Source: Shewanella inventionis
GTDB lineage: Bacteria; Pseudomonadota; Gammaproteobacteria; Enterobacterales; Shewanellaceae
DNA: 64,000 nucleotides
Direction: 5' to 3'
Assembly (NCBI RefSeq): GCF_014641855.1
Contig: NZ_BMII01000028.1
Span: 1 to 64,000 of the forward strand
Shown here: positions 55,201 through 64,000 of the stretch, piece after piece
How the letters are laid out: each line of letters opens with the position of its first letter
Numbering within the stretch: position 1 is the stretch's first letter
Position numbers and translations under genes: made by a program
Notes under the pieces: model-generated
Database searches by the model: none
The model's input: only the letters and a program-made list of their open reading frames with translations
Told to the model about the DNA's origin: nothing

Positions 55201-57591
55201 ATGACATCTTGCTTTCATTGTAATGAACTTGTCGTTACTGGCGACCAATTTACCACGACAATTAACGGGCATGCACAACCCATGTGTTGCCCTGGTTGTC
55301 AGGCGGTTTCACAAGCTATTATTGATGCTGGATTAACCAGTTATTACCAGTTCAGAAGCGAACCCGGTAATCGTCAAACTGCGCTGGTGCCTGAGCAATT
55401 AACTCAATACAGTGCTTATGATCTCCCTGAAGTGCAACAGGATTTTGTTCATAAACAAGGTAACGTGGACACCACTTCGTTATCGATTGACGGCATAACA
55501 TGCGCCGCTTGTGCCTGGCTGATTGAACACAAATTAAAACCTGTTCAAGGTATTGATAAAGTGCTGGTTAACTCAACCACGCAGCGGGCTTTGGTGAGCT
55601 GGAACAATGACACCATTAAACTGAGTGAAATTTTACAATTAATTAGCCAAATTGGTTATCAAGCCGCGCCCTATCAAGTCGATGAGCAAGAAAAACAATC
55701 AAAAGCCGATAGCCGTAAATTTTTATTACGCCTTGGCTTAGCGGGCTTTGCTACTATGCAAGTGATGATGTTTGCCCTTGCTTTATATACTGGCTATTTT
55801 ACCGAGTTAGACATTGAGTTTAGAGATTACTTTCGCTGGGTAAGTTTAATTTTTGCAGCCCCTGTGGTGCTGTATTCTGCACAGCCATTTTACTTTAGTG
55901 CCATGCGAAGCTTACTGAGCGGCAAACTTAACATGGATGTGTCTGTCTCAATTGCCATTGGCGGCGCGTTCATCGCCAGTTGCGTTGCCACAATTCAAGG
56001 TAACGGAGAAGTGTATTTTGAATCCGTGTCGATGTTTACTTTCTTTTTATTGCTTGGCCGATACTTTGAACAAACCGCCAGGCAAAAAGCCTCTGTCAGC
56101 TCAAGCAATTTACATAAGTTAATCCCATTAACGGCTCACCTGCTAAAAGATGGCCAAGTGACAGAAATCGCCGCAAAACAATTACGCATAAACGATATTA
56201 TTTTGGTTAAACCTGGTGAGGTTATTGCTGCCGATGCGGTTGTTGTGTCTGGTAAATCCAGTATTAATGAGGCCATGTTAACAGGCGAGCAAATGCCTAT
56301 TACCAAACAAATACACGATAATGTGTATGCCGGCACGATTAATGTTGAGCAGCCATTACAGGCTAAAGTAACCGCCTTAGGCCAAGATCAGCTTGTTGCT
56401 GAGATTATTCGTTTACAAGAATTAGCATCTAATAACAAACCCACCATTGCGTTAGTGGCAGATAGATTAGCCAGGTATTTTTCGGCTACCATTTTATCGA
56501 TTGCGCTTGTGACTTACATTGTTTGGTCTTTTATATCGCCTGAAGATGCTTTTTGGGTGACTTTATCGGTACTAGTGGCAACCTGCCCTTGTGCCCTCGC
56601 CTTAGCAACCCCAACCGCAGTTACCTGTGCAACTGCAATATTTACCAAGTTGGGTATTATCACACGTAAGGCTGGTGTATTTGAAAAATTAACCCAAATT
56701 GATCATGTGGTATTTGATAAAACGGGCACGTTAACTTGTGGTCATTTGACTATCGGTGACATCAACATTGAACAACCCTATTCACAACAACAAGTATTAG
56801 CTATTGCAGCGGCCATTGAACAAGGCTCGTTACACCCGATAGCTCAAGCATTTAAACCGTTTTTTGATAACCGCTATGTTGTCACCGATATTCAACATCA
56901 TGTTGGCCAGGGGATTGAGGGCATAATTGATCGCCAAAAGGTAAAAGTGGGGAAGCTTTCGTTTGTGTTACCTGAGCATAGCGAGCCTTCTCGTCAGCAC
57001 CATTCTCAACACATTTATATGTCGATTGATAATAAGCTCGTTGCACAAATAGAAATGCTAGATCAAGTTAGATTAGATGTTAAAGATACTATTGCTAAGC
57101 TGTCTGGTGCAAATATCGGCTTAAGCATTGCCAGTGGTGACAGCTCTGGCCATGTTGAATATTTAGCTCAAAAACTTGGCATCAAGGATGTACATTCTGG
57201 CTTATCGCCTCAAGGCAAGTTATCGCTTATCAATCGATTACAGCAAGCCAAAAAGGTTGCCATGTTTGGTGATGGCATTAATGATGCCCCGGTACTGGCC
57301 GGCGCAAATCTCTCTGTTGCGATGGGGAGCGGCAGTGCAATTGCTAAAAACAGTGCAGATTTAATCTTACTTGGCGATCACTTGTCTCGGTTTAACGATG
57401 CAATTAGTGTGGCTAAACAGGCCCAAAATATAATTCATCAAAATTTATTATGGGCTTTTGCTTATAACGTTATTATTTTGCCTCTTGCTGTAACCGGACA
57501 TGTTGCCCCTTATATTGCAGCAATTGGTATGTCTGTTAGCTCACTCATTGTTGTGAGTAACAGTTTAAGGCTACTTAGGATAAAACTATGA
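55201..57591 (+). CDS. ccoI: Copper-type P1B ATPase of cbb3 assembly
   Basis: A 796-aa P-type ATPase. The N-terminus has cysteine motifs (CFHC; CCPGC) and a heavy-metal domain with GITCAACAW (Cys101, Cys104). CPC is at 462-464, the phosphorylated DKTGT starts at 506, and GDGINDAP is about 690-697. It delivers copper for the oxidase. Its stop overlaps ccoS (ATGA). Confidence 0.96.
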   Translation: MTSCFHCNELVVTGDQFTTTINGHAQPMCCPGCQAVSQAIIDAGLTSYYQFRSEPGNRQTALVPEQLTQYSAYDLPEVQQDFVHKQGNVDTTSLSIDGITCAACAWLIEHKLKPVQGIDKVLVNSTTQRALVSWNNDTIKLSEILQLISQIGYQAAPYQVDEQEKQSKADSRKFLLRLGLAGFATMQVMMFALALYTGYFTELDIEFRDYFRWVSLIFAAPVVLYSAQPFYFSAMRSLLSGKLNMDVSVSIAIGGAFIASCVATIQGNGEVYFESVSMFTFFLLLGRYFEQTARQKASVSSSNLHKLIPLTAHLLKDGQVTEIAAKQLRINDIILVKPGEVIAADAVVVSGKSSINEAMLTGEQMPITKQIHDNVYAGTINVEQPLQAKVTALGQDQLVAEIIRLQELASNNKPTIALVADRLARYFSATILSIALVTYIVWSFISPEDAFWVTLSVLVATCPCALALATPTAVTCATAIFTKLGIITRKAGVFEKLTQIDHVVFDKTGTLTCGHLTIGDINIEQPYSQQQVLAIAAAIEQGSLHPIAQAFKPFFDNRYVVTDIQHHVGQGIEGIIDRQKVKVGKLSFVLPEHSEPSRQHHSQHIYMSIDNKLVAQIEMLDQVRLDVKDTIAKLSGANIGLSIASGDSSGHVEYLAQKLGIKDVHSGLSPQGKLSLINRLQQAKKVAMFGDGINDAPVLAGANLSVAMGSGSAIAKNSADLILLGDHLSRFNDAISVAKQAQNIIHQNLLWAFAYNVIILPLAVTGHVAPYIAAIGMSVSSLIVVSNSLRLLRIKL

Positions 57592-57782
57592 GTATCATTT
57601 ATGTGCTAATCCCTATTGCTATGTTGTTTGTACTCATTGCCGTTGCCATCTTTTTTTGGGCGGTAAAATCTGAGCAATTTGACGACTTAGACAGGCAAAG
57701 TGTGTCAATTTTATTTGATGAAGAAGCCAAACCGTCAGTAACGGATAGTCAAACAGAAACAAAATCAGAGCAGCAATTGTGA
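57588..57782 (+). CDS. ccoS: cbb3 oxidase maturation protein CcoS
   Basis: A 64-aa protein with a single helix (IYVLIPIAMLFVLIAVAIFF) followed by WAVKSEQFDDLDRQ, the conserved CcoS segment. It is needed for insertion of cofactors into CcoN. It overlaps both neighbours by four bases, so the three genes are translationally coupled. Confidence 0.94.
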   Translation: MSIIYVLIPIAMLFVLIAVAIFFWAVKSEQFDDLDRQSVSILFDEEAKPSVTDSQTETKSEQQL

Positions 57783-58468
57783 TTGAATACAATATAGGTG
57801 GTGCCTTTATTGTCGGGTTAATGGGTGCGGCACATTGTTTTGGTATGTGCGGTGGGTTAATCGGTGCTTTTTCTGCCAATATTCCAGACAACAAGCAAAA
57901 TAAGCTAGCCAATCAATTACGATTTTTAATCAGCTATAATTTAGGCAGAATTAGCAGCTATACACTTGCTGGTATATTTGTTGGAGGCAGTGCCTCTGCA
58001 CTTGGACAATTGTTTGACGCCGATGTTTACCTGCTTTGTTTACGCATTTTTGCCGGTGTAATGATGATATTAACAGGCTTATATATTGCTCAAATATGGT
58101 TTGGAATTGTCCATATTGAAAAAGTAGGTAAAGTGTTATGGCGTTATTTACAACCATTAACGCGCAAATTATTGCCCATTCAACATCCTTATCAGGCATT
58201 ACTTGCTGGCATGGTTTGGGGCTGGTTACCTTGCGGGCTGGTTTATAGCACACTAACCTGGTCTGTTGCCTCTGGCAGCGCACTGCAAGGGGGTCTGATC
58301 ATGTTAGCTTTTGGTCTTGGTACCATTCCAGCTTTATTTGCAGCGGGTTTGGCAGCCAAAACGCTTGCGCATTGGGTCCAAAAACGTGCTGTTAGGCTAT
58401 TTAGCGGACTCCTTTTAGTGTTGTTTGGTTTACAGACACTGTTTATTGCGGTGGATCAGCTAAACTAG
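57779..58468 (+). CDS. Sulfite exporter TauE/SafE-like membrane protein
   Basis: A 229-aa membrane protein with about six hydrophobic segments. GAAHCFGMCGG near the N-terminus and WLPCGLVYSTL in the second half are two Cys-containing motifs of the SafE-type proteins found in cbb3 gene clusters, possibly for copper handling. It starts with GTG at 57779, which overlaps the ccoS stop. A ccoG (FixG) gene, common in these clusters, is not present here. Confidence 0.85.
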   Translation: MIEYNIGGAFIVGLMGAAHCFGMCGGLIGAFSANIPDNKQNKLANQLRFLISYNLGRISSYTLAGIFVGGSASALGQLFDADVYLLCLRIFAGVMMILTGLYIAQIWFGIVHIEKVGKVLWRYLQPLTRKLLPIQHPYQALLAGMVWGWLPCGLVYSTLTWSVASGSALQGGLIMLAFGLGTIPALFAAGLAAKTLAHWVQKRAVRLFSGLLLVLFGLQTLFIAVDQLN

Positions 58469-58523
58469 TTTGTAAAGTTAAATTGGTTTAACATGGTAAT
58501 GTTTACATAAATTGAGAATGGGT

Positions 58524-59276
58524 ATGACTTCAGAACTAACAAAAGCGCGTCGTCCTTCAAACAGTGGTTGTGCCATTCATTGCCACGATTGCAGTATGGA
58601 AGCGTTATGTATTCCTTTTACCTTGAACAATGATGAGCTAGATAAACTTGATAACATCATAGAGCGCAAAAAACCCATTCAAAAAGGCGATCTTATTTTT
58701 AAGTCTGGTGATGGCCTTAAATCCCTCTACGCCATTCGCTCAGGTACTATTAAGAGTTATACCATTACCGAACAGGGTGATGAACAAATTACTGGCTTTC
58801 ATCTTGCTGGTGATGTTATCGGATTTGACGGTATACATGCACAGCAACACCAGAGTTTTGCCCAAGCATTAGAAACCTCAATGGTGTGTGAAATCCCTTT
58901 TGACACTCTCGATACTCTCGCCGGTACTATGCCCAAACTGCGTCAACAAATTATGCGCTTAATGAGCAGCGAAATCATGACAGATCAAGAAATGATCCTT
59001 TTACTGTCTAAGAAAAATGCTGAAGAACGCCTGGCTGCTTTTATCAATAATTTAGCCAAACGATTTGGTAATCGTGGGTTTTCATCTAAAGAATTTAGAT
59101 TAACGATGACACGCGGTGATATCGGCAATTATTTAGGACTAACCGTAGAAACCATTAGTCGCTTATTGGGGCGTTTTCAAAAAGCGGGCTTAATTGAAGT
59201 GAATGGAAAGTACATCAGTATTGTTGACCATGTTGAACTTGCAAAATTGGCAGGCAATGCGCAGATAGCAACTTAA
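58524..59276 (+). CDS. etrA: Fnr-type oxygen-sensing regulator EtrA
   Basis: A 250-aa Crp/Fnr protein. Cys20, Cys23, Cys29 and the cysteine of MVCEIPF (about 122) are the four Fe-S ligands of Fnr. The DNA-recognition helix ETISRLL matches the E. coli ETVSRLL. The start at 58524 gives the same numbering as E. coli Fnr; in-frame alternatives are 58518 and TTG 58512. It senses oxygen with a [4Fe-4S] cluster and activates genes such as ccoN through sites like 51154. Confidence 0.96.
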   Translation: MTSELTKARRPSNSGCAIHCHDCSMEALCIPFTLNNDELDKLDNIIERKKPIQKGDLIFKSGDGLKSLYAIRSGTIKSYTITEQGDEQITGFHLAGDVIGFDGIHAQQHQSFAQALETSMVCEIPFDTLDTLAGTMPKLRQQIMRLMSSEIMTDQEMILLLSKKNAEERLAAFINNLAKRFGNRGFSSKEFRLTMTRGDIGNYLGLTVETISRLLGRFQKAGLIEVNGKYISIVDHVELAKLAGNAQIAT

Positions 59277-59376
59277 AATGAATTTGTATGATCTACTTCA
59301 AGGTTTATTAATTAGTAAAGGGTAATACTTAAAGCTATTAATATATAAACAAAAAATCAACAGCTTTGGAGGTTTT

Positions 59377-60306
59377 ATGAAGGAATATAAAAAGATTTTA
59401 GTGGTGATAAACCCTACAACAGATCATCAACCCGCTCTAGCTCGTGCTGTAGAACTTGCCAGTAAAAGTAATGCTACCATCACCGCATTTTTATCTATTT
59501 TTGATTTTTCATATGAAATGACCTCTATTTTATCTAGCCAGGAGCGTGAGGCGATGCGCCAAGGCGTGATAGATCAACGCGTAGCCTGGTTAGAAAGTGC
59601 CATTAGCGGTTATAACAGTAAAAAATTAACGATTAATACCGAAGTGGTTTGGCACAATCGCCCTTTTGAAAGTGTGATTAATTACGCCATGAAAGGTGAT
59701 TATAATCTGATTGTAAAAAGCACTCATCAACACGACAAACTCAAAGCGGTTATTTTTACACCAACTGACTGGCACTTAATGCGCAAATCGCCTGTGCCAG
59801 TATTGATGGTAAAAGAACATGACTGGCCTGTTGCGGGTAAAATTGTTTGTGCGGTCAATGTGGTGTCAGAAGATGAAGATCACCAAAACCTTAACGGTAA
59901 AATCATTAATCATGCACTTGATTTAGCCAAAAAATTCTCGGCAAGTGTGCATCTGGTTAACGGCTACCCTGGAACACCTGTTAATTTAGCCATCGAACTA
60001 CCCGATTTTGACGCCAACATTTATAACAATACTGTCAGGATGCAACACGAACAGCGTGTTCAATATCTTGCTCAAGCCTATAACATCCCACTTGAGAATT
60101 GCCATGTTGAAGAAGGCCTACCTGAAGATGTTATCCCTGAACTGGCTACTAAATTAGACGCTGAACTTGTCGTTTTAGGTACCGTCGGTAGAACTGGGTT
60201 TTCTGCAGCATTAATCGGTAATACTGCTGAACACGTTATCGACAGCATTAATTGTGACTTATTAGCGATTAAACCCGATGGTTATAAATCACCTTTAGAA
60301 GATTAG
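59377..60306 (+). CDS. uspE: Universal stress protein E
   Basis: A 309-aa tandem universal stress protein: two Usp domains (about 1-150 and 160-305). The second has the ATP-type motif VVLGTVGRTGFSAALIGNTAEHVI. The start has an excellent ribosome site (GGAGG). UspE protects cells under stress. A terminator hairpin ends its transcript close to ttcA. Confidence 0.93.
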   Translation: MKEYKKILVVINPTTDHQPALARAVELASKSNATITAFLSIFDFSYEMTSILSSQEREAMRQGVIDQRVAWLESAISGYNSKKLTINTEVVWHNRPFESVINYAMKGDYNLIVKSTHQHDKLKAVIFTPTDWHLMRKSPVPVLMVKEHDWPVAGKIVCAVNVVSEDEDHQNLNGKIINHALDLAKKFSASVHLVNGYPGTPVNLAIELPDFDANIYNNTVRMQHEQRVQYLAQAYNIPLENCHVEEGLPEDVIPELATKLDAELVVLGTVGRTGFSAALIGNTAEHVIDSINCDLLAIKPDGYKSPLED

Positions 60307-60360
60307 TCGATTAAGAGTAAGCTAAAACCTTTACCCTGCCCTCGATTACTGGAATAATAC

Positions 60361-60395
60361 GCGCCCTGAAACACTTGGTTACTGGGCGCATTTTT
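60361..60395 (+). terminator. Terminator hairpin abutting the ttcA start
   Basis: GCGCCC pairs with GGGCGC around 17 bases and is followed by ATTTTT, then the ttcA ATG. It can end uspE transcription but also covers the only G-rich sequence in front of ttcA. Confidence 0.7.
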
Positions 60396-61340
60396 ATGTC
60401 TGAAGTTGAAGTCGATACAATCGCAAAAAAAAATATTACTCGTATGAATAAACTGCAAAAGCGTTTACGTCGTGAAGTCGGCTCGGCGATTGCAGATTAC
60501 AATATGATCGAAGATGGCGATCGTGTTATGTGCTGTTTATCTGGCGGTAAAGACAGTTACACCATGCTCGATATTTTGTTAAATCTTCAACAACGTGCCC
60601 CGATTAAGTTTGAAATTGTTGCGGTAAATCTAGATCAAAAACAACCTGGGTTTCCTGAGCATATCCTTCCGGCCTACCTTGATAAAATTGGCGTGCCTTA
60701 TCATATTCTTGAAAAAGACACTTATTCTATTGTTAAAGAGAAAGTGCCTGAAGGCAAAACAACGTGTGCTTTGTGTTCTCGTTTACGTCGCGGAACATTA
60801 TATGGTTTTGCACAACACATTGGCGCAACCAAAATTGCATTAGGCCACCATCGTGATGACATCATCGAAACCCTATTTTTGAACATGTTTTACGGCGGTA
60901 AACTCAAAGCAATGCCGCCAAAGCTATTGTCGGATGACGGCGCCAATATGGTTATTCGTCCATTAGCCTACTGCCGTGAAAAAGACATTGAAGCGTATTC
61001 AACGCTTAAACAGTTTCCGATTATTCCGTGTAATTTATGTGGTTCACAGGAAAACTTAAAGCGCGCAGAAATCAAAAACATGTTGCAGCTGTGGGATAAG
61101 CAATCGCCAGGGCGTTTAGAAACGATTTTTACAGCCATGCAAAACACCGCTCCATCGCAAGGTGTTGATCGCGAGCAGTTTGATTTTGTGTCACTTAAAC
61201 GTGATCCCAACGCAGAAAACAAAGGTGACGTAGCGGATGCTGATTTACCTGCATTTGATTTTGTAGATGTTAGTAACAATGGCCACATTAATTTAGATAT
61301 TAGTAATCGAATAGATATCGTGGCAACGTTTAAACCATAA
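60396..61340 (+). CDS. ttcA: tRNA 2-thiocytidine biosynthesis protein TtcA
   Basis: A 314-aa PP-loop protein. SGGKDS (49-54) binds [12 protein letters not shown] (Cys124, Cys127) and PCNLC (Cys212, Cys215) hold the Fe-S cluster and thiolation cysteines. It makes 2-thiocytidine at tRNA position 32. The ATG at 60396 matches the start of Shewanella homologues; an upstream TTG would lie inside the hairpin. Confidence 0.95.
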   Translation: MSEVEVDTIAKKNITRMNKLQKRLRREVGSAIADYNMIEDGDRVMCCLSGGKDSYTMLDILLNLQQRAPIKFEIVAVNLDQKQPGFPEHILPAYLDKIGVPYHILEKDTYSIVKEKVPEGKTTCALCSRLRRGTLYGFAQHIGATKIALGHHRDDIIETLFLNMFYGGKLKAMPPKLLSDDGANMVIRPLAYCREKDIEAYSTLKQFPIIPCNLCGSQENLKRAEIKNMLQLWDKQSPGRLETIFTAMQNTAPSQGVDREQFDFVSLKRDPNAENKGDVADADLPAFDFVDVSNNGHINLDISNRIDIVATFKP

Positions 61341-61343
61341 TCT

Positions 61344-61498
61344 TATACCTATCAGGGATAAACAAAAATCGCTTAGAATATGGCAGAAATCGCAGCTAGC
61401 GAGTTGTTCTACCGTCAAAATGTCTAACGACGATATAAGCGATTTAGAAGCGATGTTAACCAATAAGAATGGTCACATTTTTGTGCTGATTGGTGTTA
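61344..61498 (+). repeat. Dispersed intergenic repeat, copy 4
   Basis: About 155 bases starting four bases after the ttcA stop, with GCAGCTAGCGAGTTGTTCTA identical to copy 2 and the right end GCTGATTGGT. It is the least complete on its left side. Confidence 0.7.
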
Positions 61499-61509
61499 GT
61501 ACAGTGATG

Positions 61510-61541
61510 AAAAGGCGTTGATAATATCAACGCCTTTTTGT
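61510..61541 (+). terminator. Rho-independent terminator after ttcA
   Basis: AAAAGGCGTTGAT pairs with ATCAACGCCTTTT, with a 3-base loop, followed by T residues. It may also work in reverse for the convergent gene. Confidence 0.85.
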
Positions 61542-61554
61542 TTTACTGATATGT

Positions 61555-61598
61555 GGGCGTTTCATCTTTGATTATTTTCATCAACAAAGATGAGCGCC
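61555..61598 (-). terminator. Stem-loop beyond the DUF2987 gene
   Basis: TCATCTTTG pairs perfectly with CAAAGATGA, with GGGCG/CGCCC outside. It lies 29 bases beyond the stop of the minus-strand gene; no clear U-tract is present. Confidence 0.5.
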
Positions 61599-61626
61599 CT
61601 AATGTGGTTAAAATAAGGATTAATCG

Positions 61627-62265
61627 CTATTGATTAACCAAAGGGCTCACAACAATAGGTTGTTGGCTAAATGAAATGTGTTTTAGCCTATTGATTTGCT
61701 GCGCATTGAGCGTAAATTTTTGTGACGATGCTTGTACCTCACCATCAATAACGATCTCAGTATCTGATGAGAGAAATTCAAATGTAATGCCATCAATAGG
61801 TTTACGAAAATATTTCATCGGGAAACCTTGTAAGCCATCTAATAAACGATCCATATCGGCATTAAGTGCTAATAACTCAGCCTGGGTATATTGCTGCTGA
61901 GTATTACTGGCTCTAACTTGCATAGCAATAGCACATTGACTCGAGTCGCCTGCAACATCGATGTTGACCAACGCCCTGTCTGATTTTAATTGCGCATCAT
62001 AAGGGATAAACAATCTTTGTTGACGTGTGTAAGTTAATGGAAAGGTTTGGTTTTCAGTTGTTATATTACCGGATTTTATCGTGCAATCAGTTGTAATGGG
62101 CACACTAAAGGCTAATTCAACCAACGGATAATTTTTCTTATTGACTTGCTTTAATCGATCGTAAAAACCAACATACTCTAACGACACTGTGTCAGCAAAA
62201 CTGGTTGTGGTAATAAAAAGAGTTGAACATAAAATGAATCCAGTTCGTAGCGAACGGTTAAGCAT
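61627..62265 (-). CDS. DUF2987 family exported protein
   Basis: A 212-aa protein with a Sec signal peptide (about 1-25, TSFA-DT). The mature part starts VSLEYVGFYDRL, as in DUF2987 proteins of Shewanella and Vibrio. Function is unknown. Its start overlaps the end of the glucosaminidase gene by eight bases, so the two are coupled. Confidence 0.85.
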   Translation of the reverse strand: MLNRSLRTGFILCSTLFITTTSFADTVSLEYVGFYDRLKQVNKKNYPLVELAFSVPITTDCTIKSGNITTENQTFPLTYTRQQRLFIPYDAQLKSDRALVNIDVAGDSSQCAIAMQVRASNTQQQYTQAELLALNADMDRLLDGLQGFPMKYFRKPIDGITFEFLSSDTEIVIDGEVQASSQKFTLNAQQINRLKHISFSQQPIVVSPLVNQ

Positions 62266-63076
62266 TGGCTTGGTTTCCTGTTAACAAAGATTTGTTGTGT
62301 TTAAGCATTTCGAGCAACTCATCAATATAGTCTTCTCTTCGCTCTGAATAATTAATCAGTCCAAAAACGAGCTTTTCTGCTGTCGGTTTAATTTTTTGTG
62401 CGCGAAGATCGGCCCGCATTGCTCGAAATAAACGATACGCGTGGTTAGTATTTAAATTAACCATGTACGCAATGATAGAATCTTTAGGCGAATTAAATAC
62501 AGCAACTTCATGATTTTTATTTTCGTCTCTTGCAGACGGCACAATGCCACAACCTTTAGTGAAACACCACTGGCCAAAAAAGTTAAACCCTTTTTTAGCA
62601 AAACGAGAACTGCCCCATCCACTTTCATTAGCAGCTTGAATCAATACCATCTCAACAGGAATGGTATCGATGCGTCTGAGTAAAGGAGATAACGACGCAG
62701 GGGTAAACATGTCTATATCGTACTGATATTTTTCTACAATAGACTGTAAGCGTTCATTGTCAGCTTTATTTAAACCAATACCTTTATCTAACTGCTCAAT
62801 CATCGACACAACAAATTGACGCTCATGAATAATGATTTGGTTTTGCGCTTCGATGGCTGGACGTAAATAATCAAAAAATGTTTGTTTCTTGGTGGTTATA
62901 TCATCTATGTTTGAAAAATCAGGCATTTTGCCCAAATCGATATTGTGCAAATGGCCTAAGGTCATTCGTTTTAAAGGGATACTCGTTGATGGAATAACAA
63001 ATACTCTGATAGCTAACAGTGCGATGACAGCTAATCCTAACGCAAATGTGATTTGACCAACATGACCTATCTTCAA
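62258..63076 (-). CDS. Bax-like glucosaminidase-domain protein
   Basis: A 272-aa protein with an N-terminal membrane anchor (about 8-28) and a C-terminal glucosaminidase domain. VLIQAANESGWGSSRFAKKG contains the catalytic Glu, followed by NFFGQWCF and the CFTKGCG pair of cysteines. It resembles Bax of E. coli. It likely cuts peptidoglycan from the periplasmic face. Confidence 0.9.
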   Translation of the reverse strand: MKIGHVGQITFALGLAVIALLAIRVFVIPSTSIPLKRMTLGHLHNIDLGKMPDFSNIDDITTKKQTFFDYLRPAIEAQNQIIIHERQFVVSMIEQLDKGIGLNKADNERLQSIVEKYQYDIDMFTPASLSPLLRRIDTIPVEMVLIQAANESGWGSSRFAKKGFNFFGQWCFTKGCGIVPSARDENKNHEVAVFNSPKDSIIAYMVNLNTNHAYRLFRAMRADLRAQKIKPTAEKLVFGLINYSERREDYIDELLEMLKHNKSLLTGNQANA

Positions 63077-63467
63077 ACGTACCTACCTTAAAATAAAATC
63101 GTTATAGCTCAAATAGTATAACCGCTAAAGTATTCTGATCCATTAATGTGATTTACCAATGAACGTAGCAATCGTTATCATATATTACCCAGGCAAAAGC
63201 TTAAAATTAATTACACTTTAATGTCATTAAAGGAGTAAAATCATAGGATTGTTATGTTGGTTGTTATTTTTATCATTTCAATTTACCTATTGAGCATTGC
63301 TGGGATAATTTTTAGAGTTAAAAACGCTTTAGCCGACATTTTCAGGCCTCGTTTTTACCATTTTCACGTCGTTATCGACTGTTTATGTAGGATAACATTA
63401 CAGTATAAACGACGTTATTGGATCAATCAGTGCCTCATTCAACATGTTAAGGAAGTATCACAACATT
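63077..63467. other. Intergenic region before the YvcK-like gene
   Basis: About 390 bases with promoters for both neighbours expected. A frame from 63254 starts with a hydrophobic stretch but then reads on in the wrong frame through the YvcK start, so it is not supported as a gene. Confidence 0.5.
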
Positions 63468-64000
63468 ATGTTGAATCATCAACTTATAAATACAAAGCAT
63501 GTCGTCGCTATTGGTGGCGGGCATGGTTTAGGCCGAATTCTTGCTGCACTCTCTTTTTTAGGCCCGCGATTAACCGGCATTGTCGCAACAACAGATAACG
63601 GTGGCTCTACTGGGCGCTTAAGACAAGATCAACAAACCATTGCATGGGGAGATTTGCGTAATTGTTTGTCGCATTTAAGCCACCGCCCTTCACTCGGTGC
63701 AATGTTATTTGATCATCGCTTTACCGGCACTAATGAGCTGGCTGGGCATAATTTAGGCAACCTTGTGTTACACGCACTTGATCAGCTTTGCGTACGGCCG
63801 CTTGAGGCGGTTAATTTAATTCGTGGCATTTTAAACATTGAAACCAATATTATCCCGATGTCTGAAGCATCAACACATCTCGTTGCCCTCAGTCATTGTG
63901 GTGCCAAAGTCTTTGGTGAGTTAAATGTAGACAGCATGAAAGAGGCACCTATTGCGCTGTCACTCGAACCTCAAGTACAGGCAACCAATGAAGCATGTGC
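63468..64000 (+). CDS. YvcK-like (CofD-related) protein, 3' end outside the window
   Basis: The 177 residues visible show AIGGGHGLGRILAAL near the N-terminus, then TTDNGGSTGRLRQ and GDLRNCLSHL, all signatures of the YvcK/CofD-like family. YvcK proteins bind UDP-sugars and affect cell-wall metabolism and growth on gluconeogenic carbon sources. AAGGAAG is 12 bases before the ATG, a rather long spacing. The gene is cut by the window edge. Confidence 0.9.
   Translation, partial: MLNHQLINTKHVVAIGGGHGLGRILAALSFLGPRLTGIVATTDNGGSTGRLRQDQQTIAWGDLRNCLSHLSHRPSLGAMLFDHRFTGTNELAGHNLGNLVLHALDQLCVRPLEAVNLIRGILNIETNIIPMSEASTHLVALSHCGAKVFGELNVDSMKEAPIALSLEPQVQATNEAC

Noticed and set aside
63254..63598. A 114-codon frame before the YvcK-like gene
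   Set aside because: It overlaps the real YvcK start in another frame and its second half is the shifted reading of that gene. Only the hydrophobic N-terminus with an upstream GGAG-like sequence looked plausible.

Overview
The window looks like a low-GC marine Shewanella chromosome. The best evidence is the right-hand third: a cbb3 oxidase operon, its assembly genes, an Fnr/EtrA regulator whose cysteine spacing (20, 23, 29) matches E. coli Fnr, then uspE and ttcA. This order and these sequences are typical of Shewanella. No rRNA, tRNA or CRISPR array was seen.

Region 1 (1-2115) holds a gene tail, a probably Tat-exported dienelactone-hydrolase-like protein, and a response-regulator gene broken by one in-frame amber codon.

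Region 2 (2192-39643) is a large catabolic island. A LysR regulator diverges from a plus-strand series: histidine phosphatase, SDR, Old Yellow Enzyme, ACAD11-like acyl-CoA dehydrogenase, ACAD11-like kinase, SDR, 600-residue acyl-CoA dehydrogenase, MaoC hydratase, MFE2-like SDR, thiolase, acyl-CoA ligase, patatin, MDR reductase, molybdopterin oxidoreductase, MoxR ATPase, CoxE-like VWA protein and SGNH hydrolase. A minus-strand series follows: PQQ-type dehydrogenase, two alpha/beta hydrolases, two crotonases (one like delta3,5-delta2,4-dienoyl-CoA isomerase), BASS transporter, DUF2855, nitroreductase and a TonB receptor. Another acyl-CoA dehydrogenase closes the island. Four copies of an 11-bp identical motif lie upstream of three of its transcription units and point to common control. 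The enzyme set suggests CoA-linked breakdown of a hydrophobic, hydroxylated or lactone-like, unsaturated acid; the substrate is not known. The TonB receptor is cut by an intact 879-bp IS5-family element, so uptake may be lost in this strain.

Region 3 (39644-50148) is accessory: a DUF885 protein, flavin reductase, PHP hydrolase, S9 peptidase lipoprotein, a relic of a type I restriction subunit, a DarTG toxin-antitoxin pair and a lone tyrosine recombinase.

Region 4 (50164-64000) is core: a Cys-rich small protein with a Fur-like site, a lipoprotein, ccoNOQP with a perfect FNR/EtrA box upstream, ccoH-ccoI-ccoS-TauE/SafE, etrA, uspE, ttcA, a DUF2987 protein, a Bax-like glucosaminidase and the start of a YvcK-like gene.

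Two non-coding repeat systems were found: a dispersed family of about 165 bp (four copies) and a 1.1-kb mosaic of three repeat types at 25138-26265.
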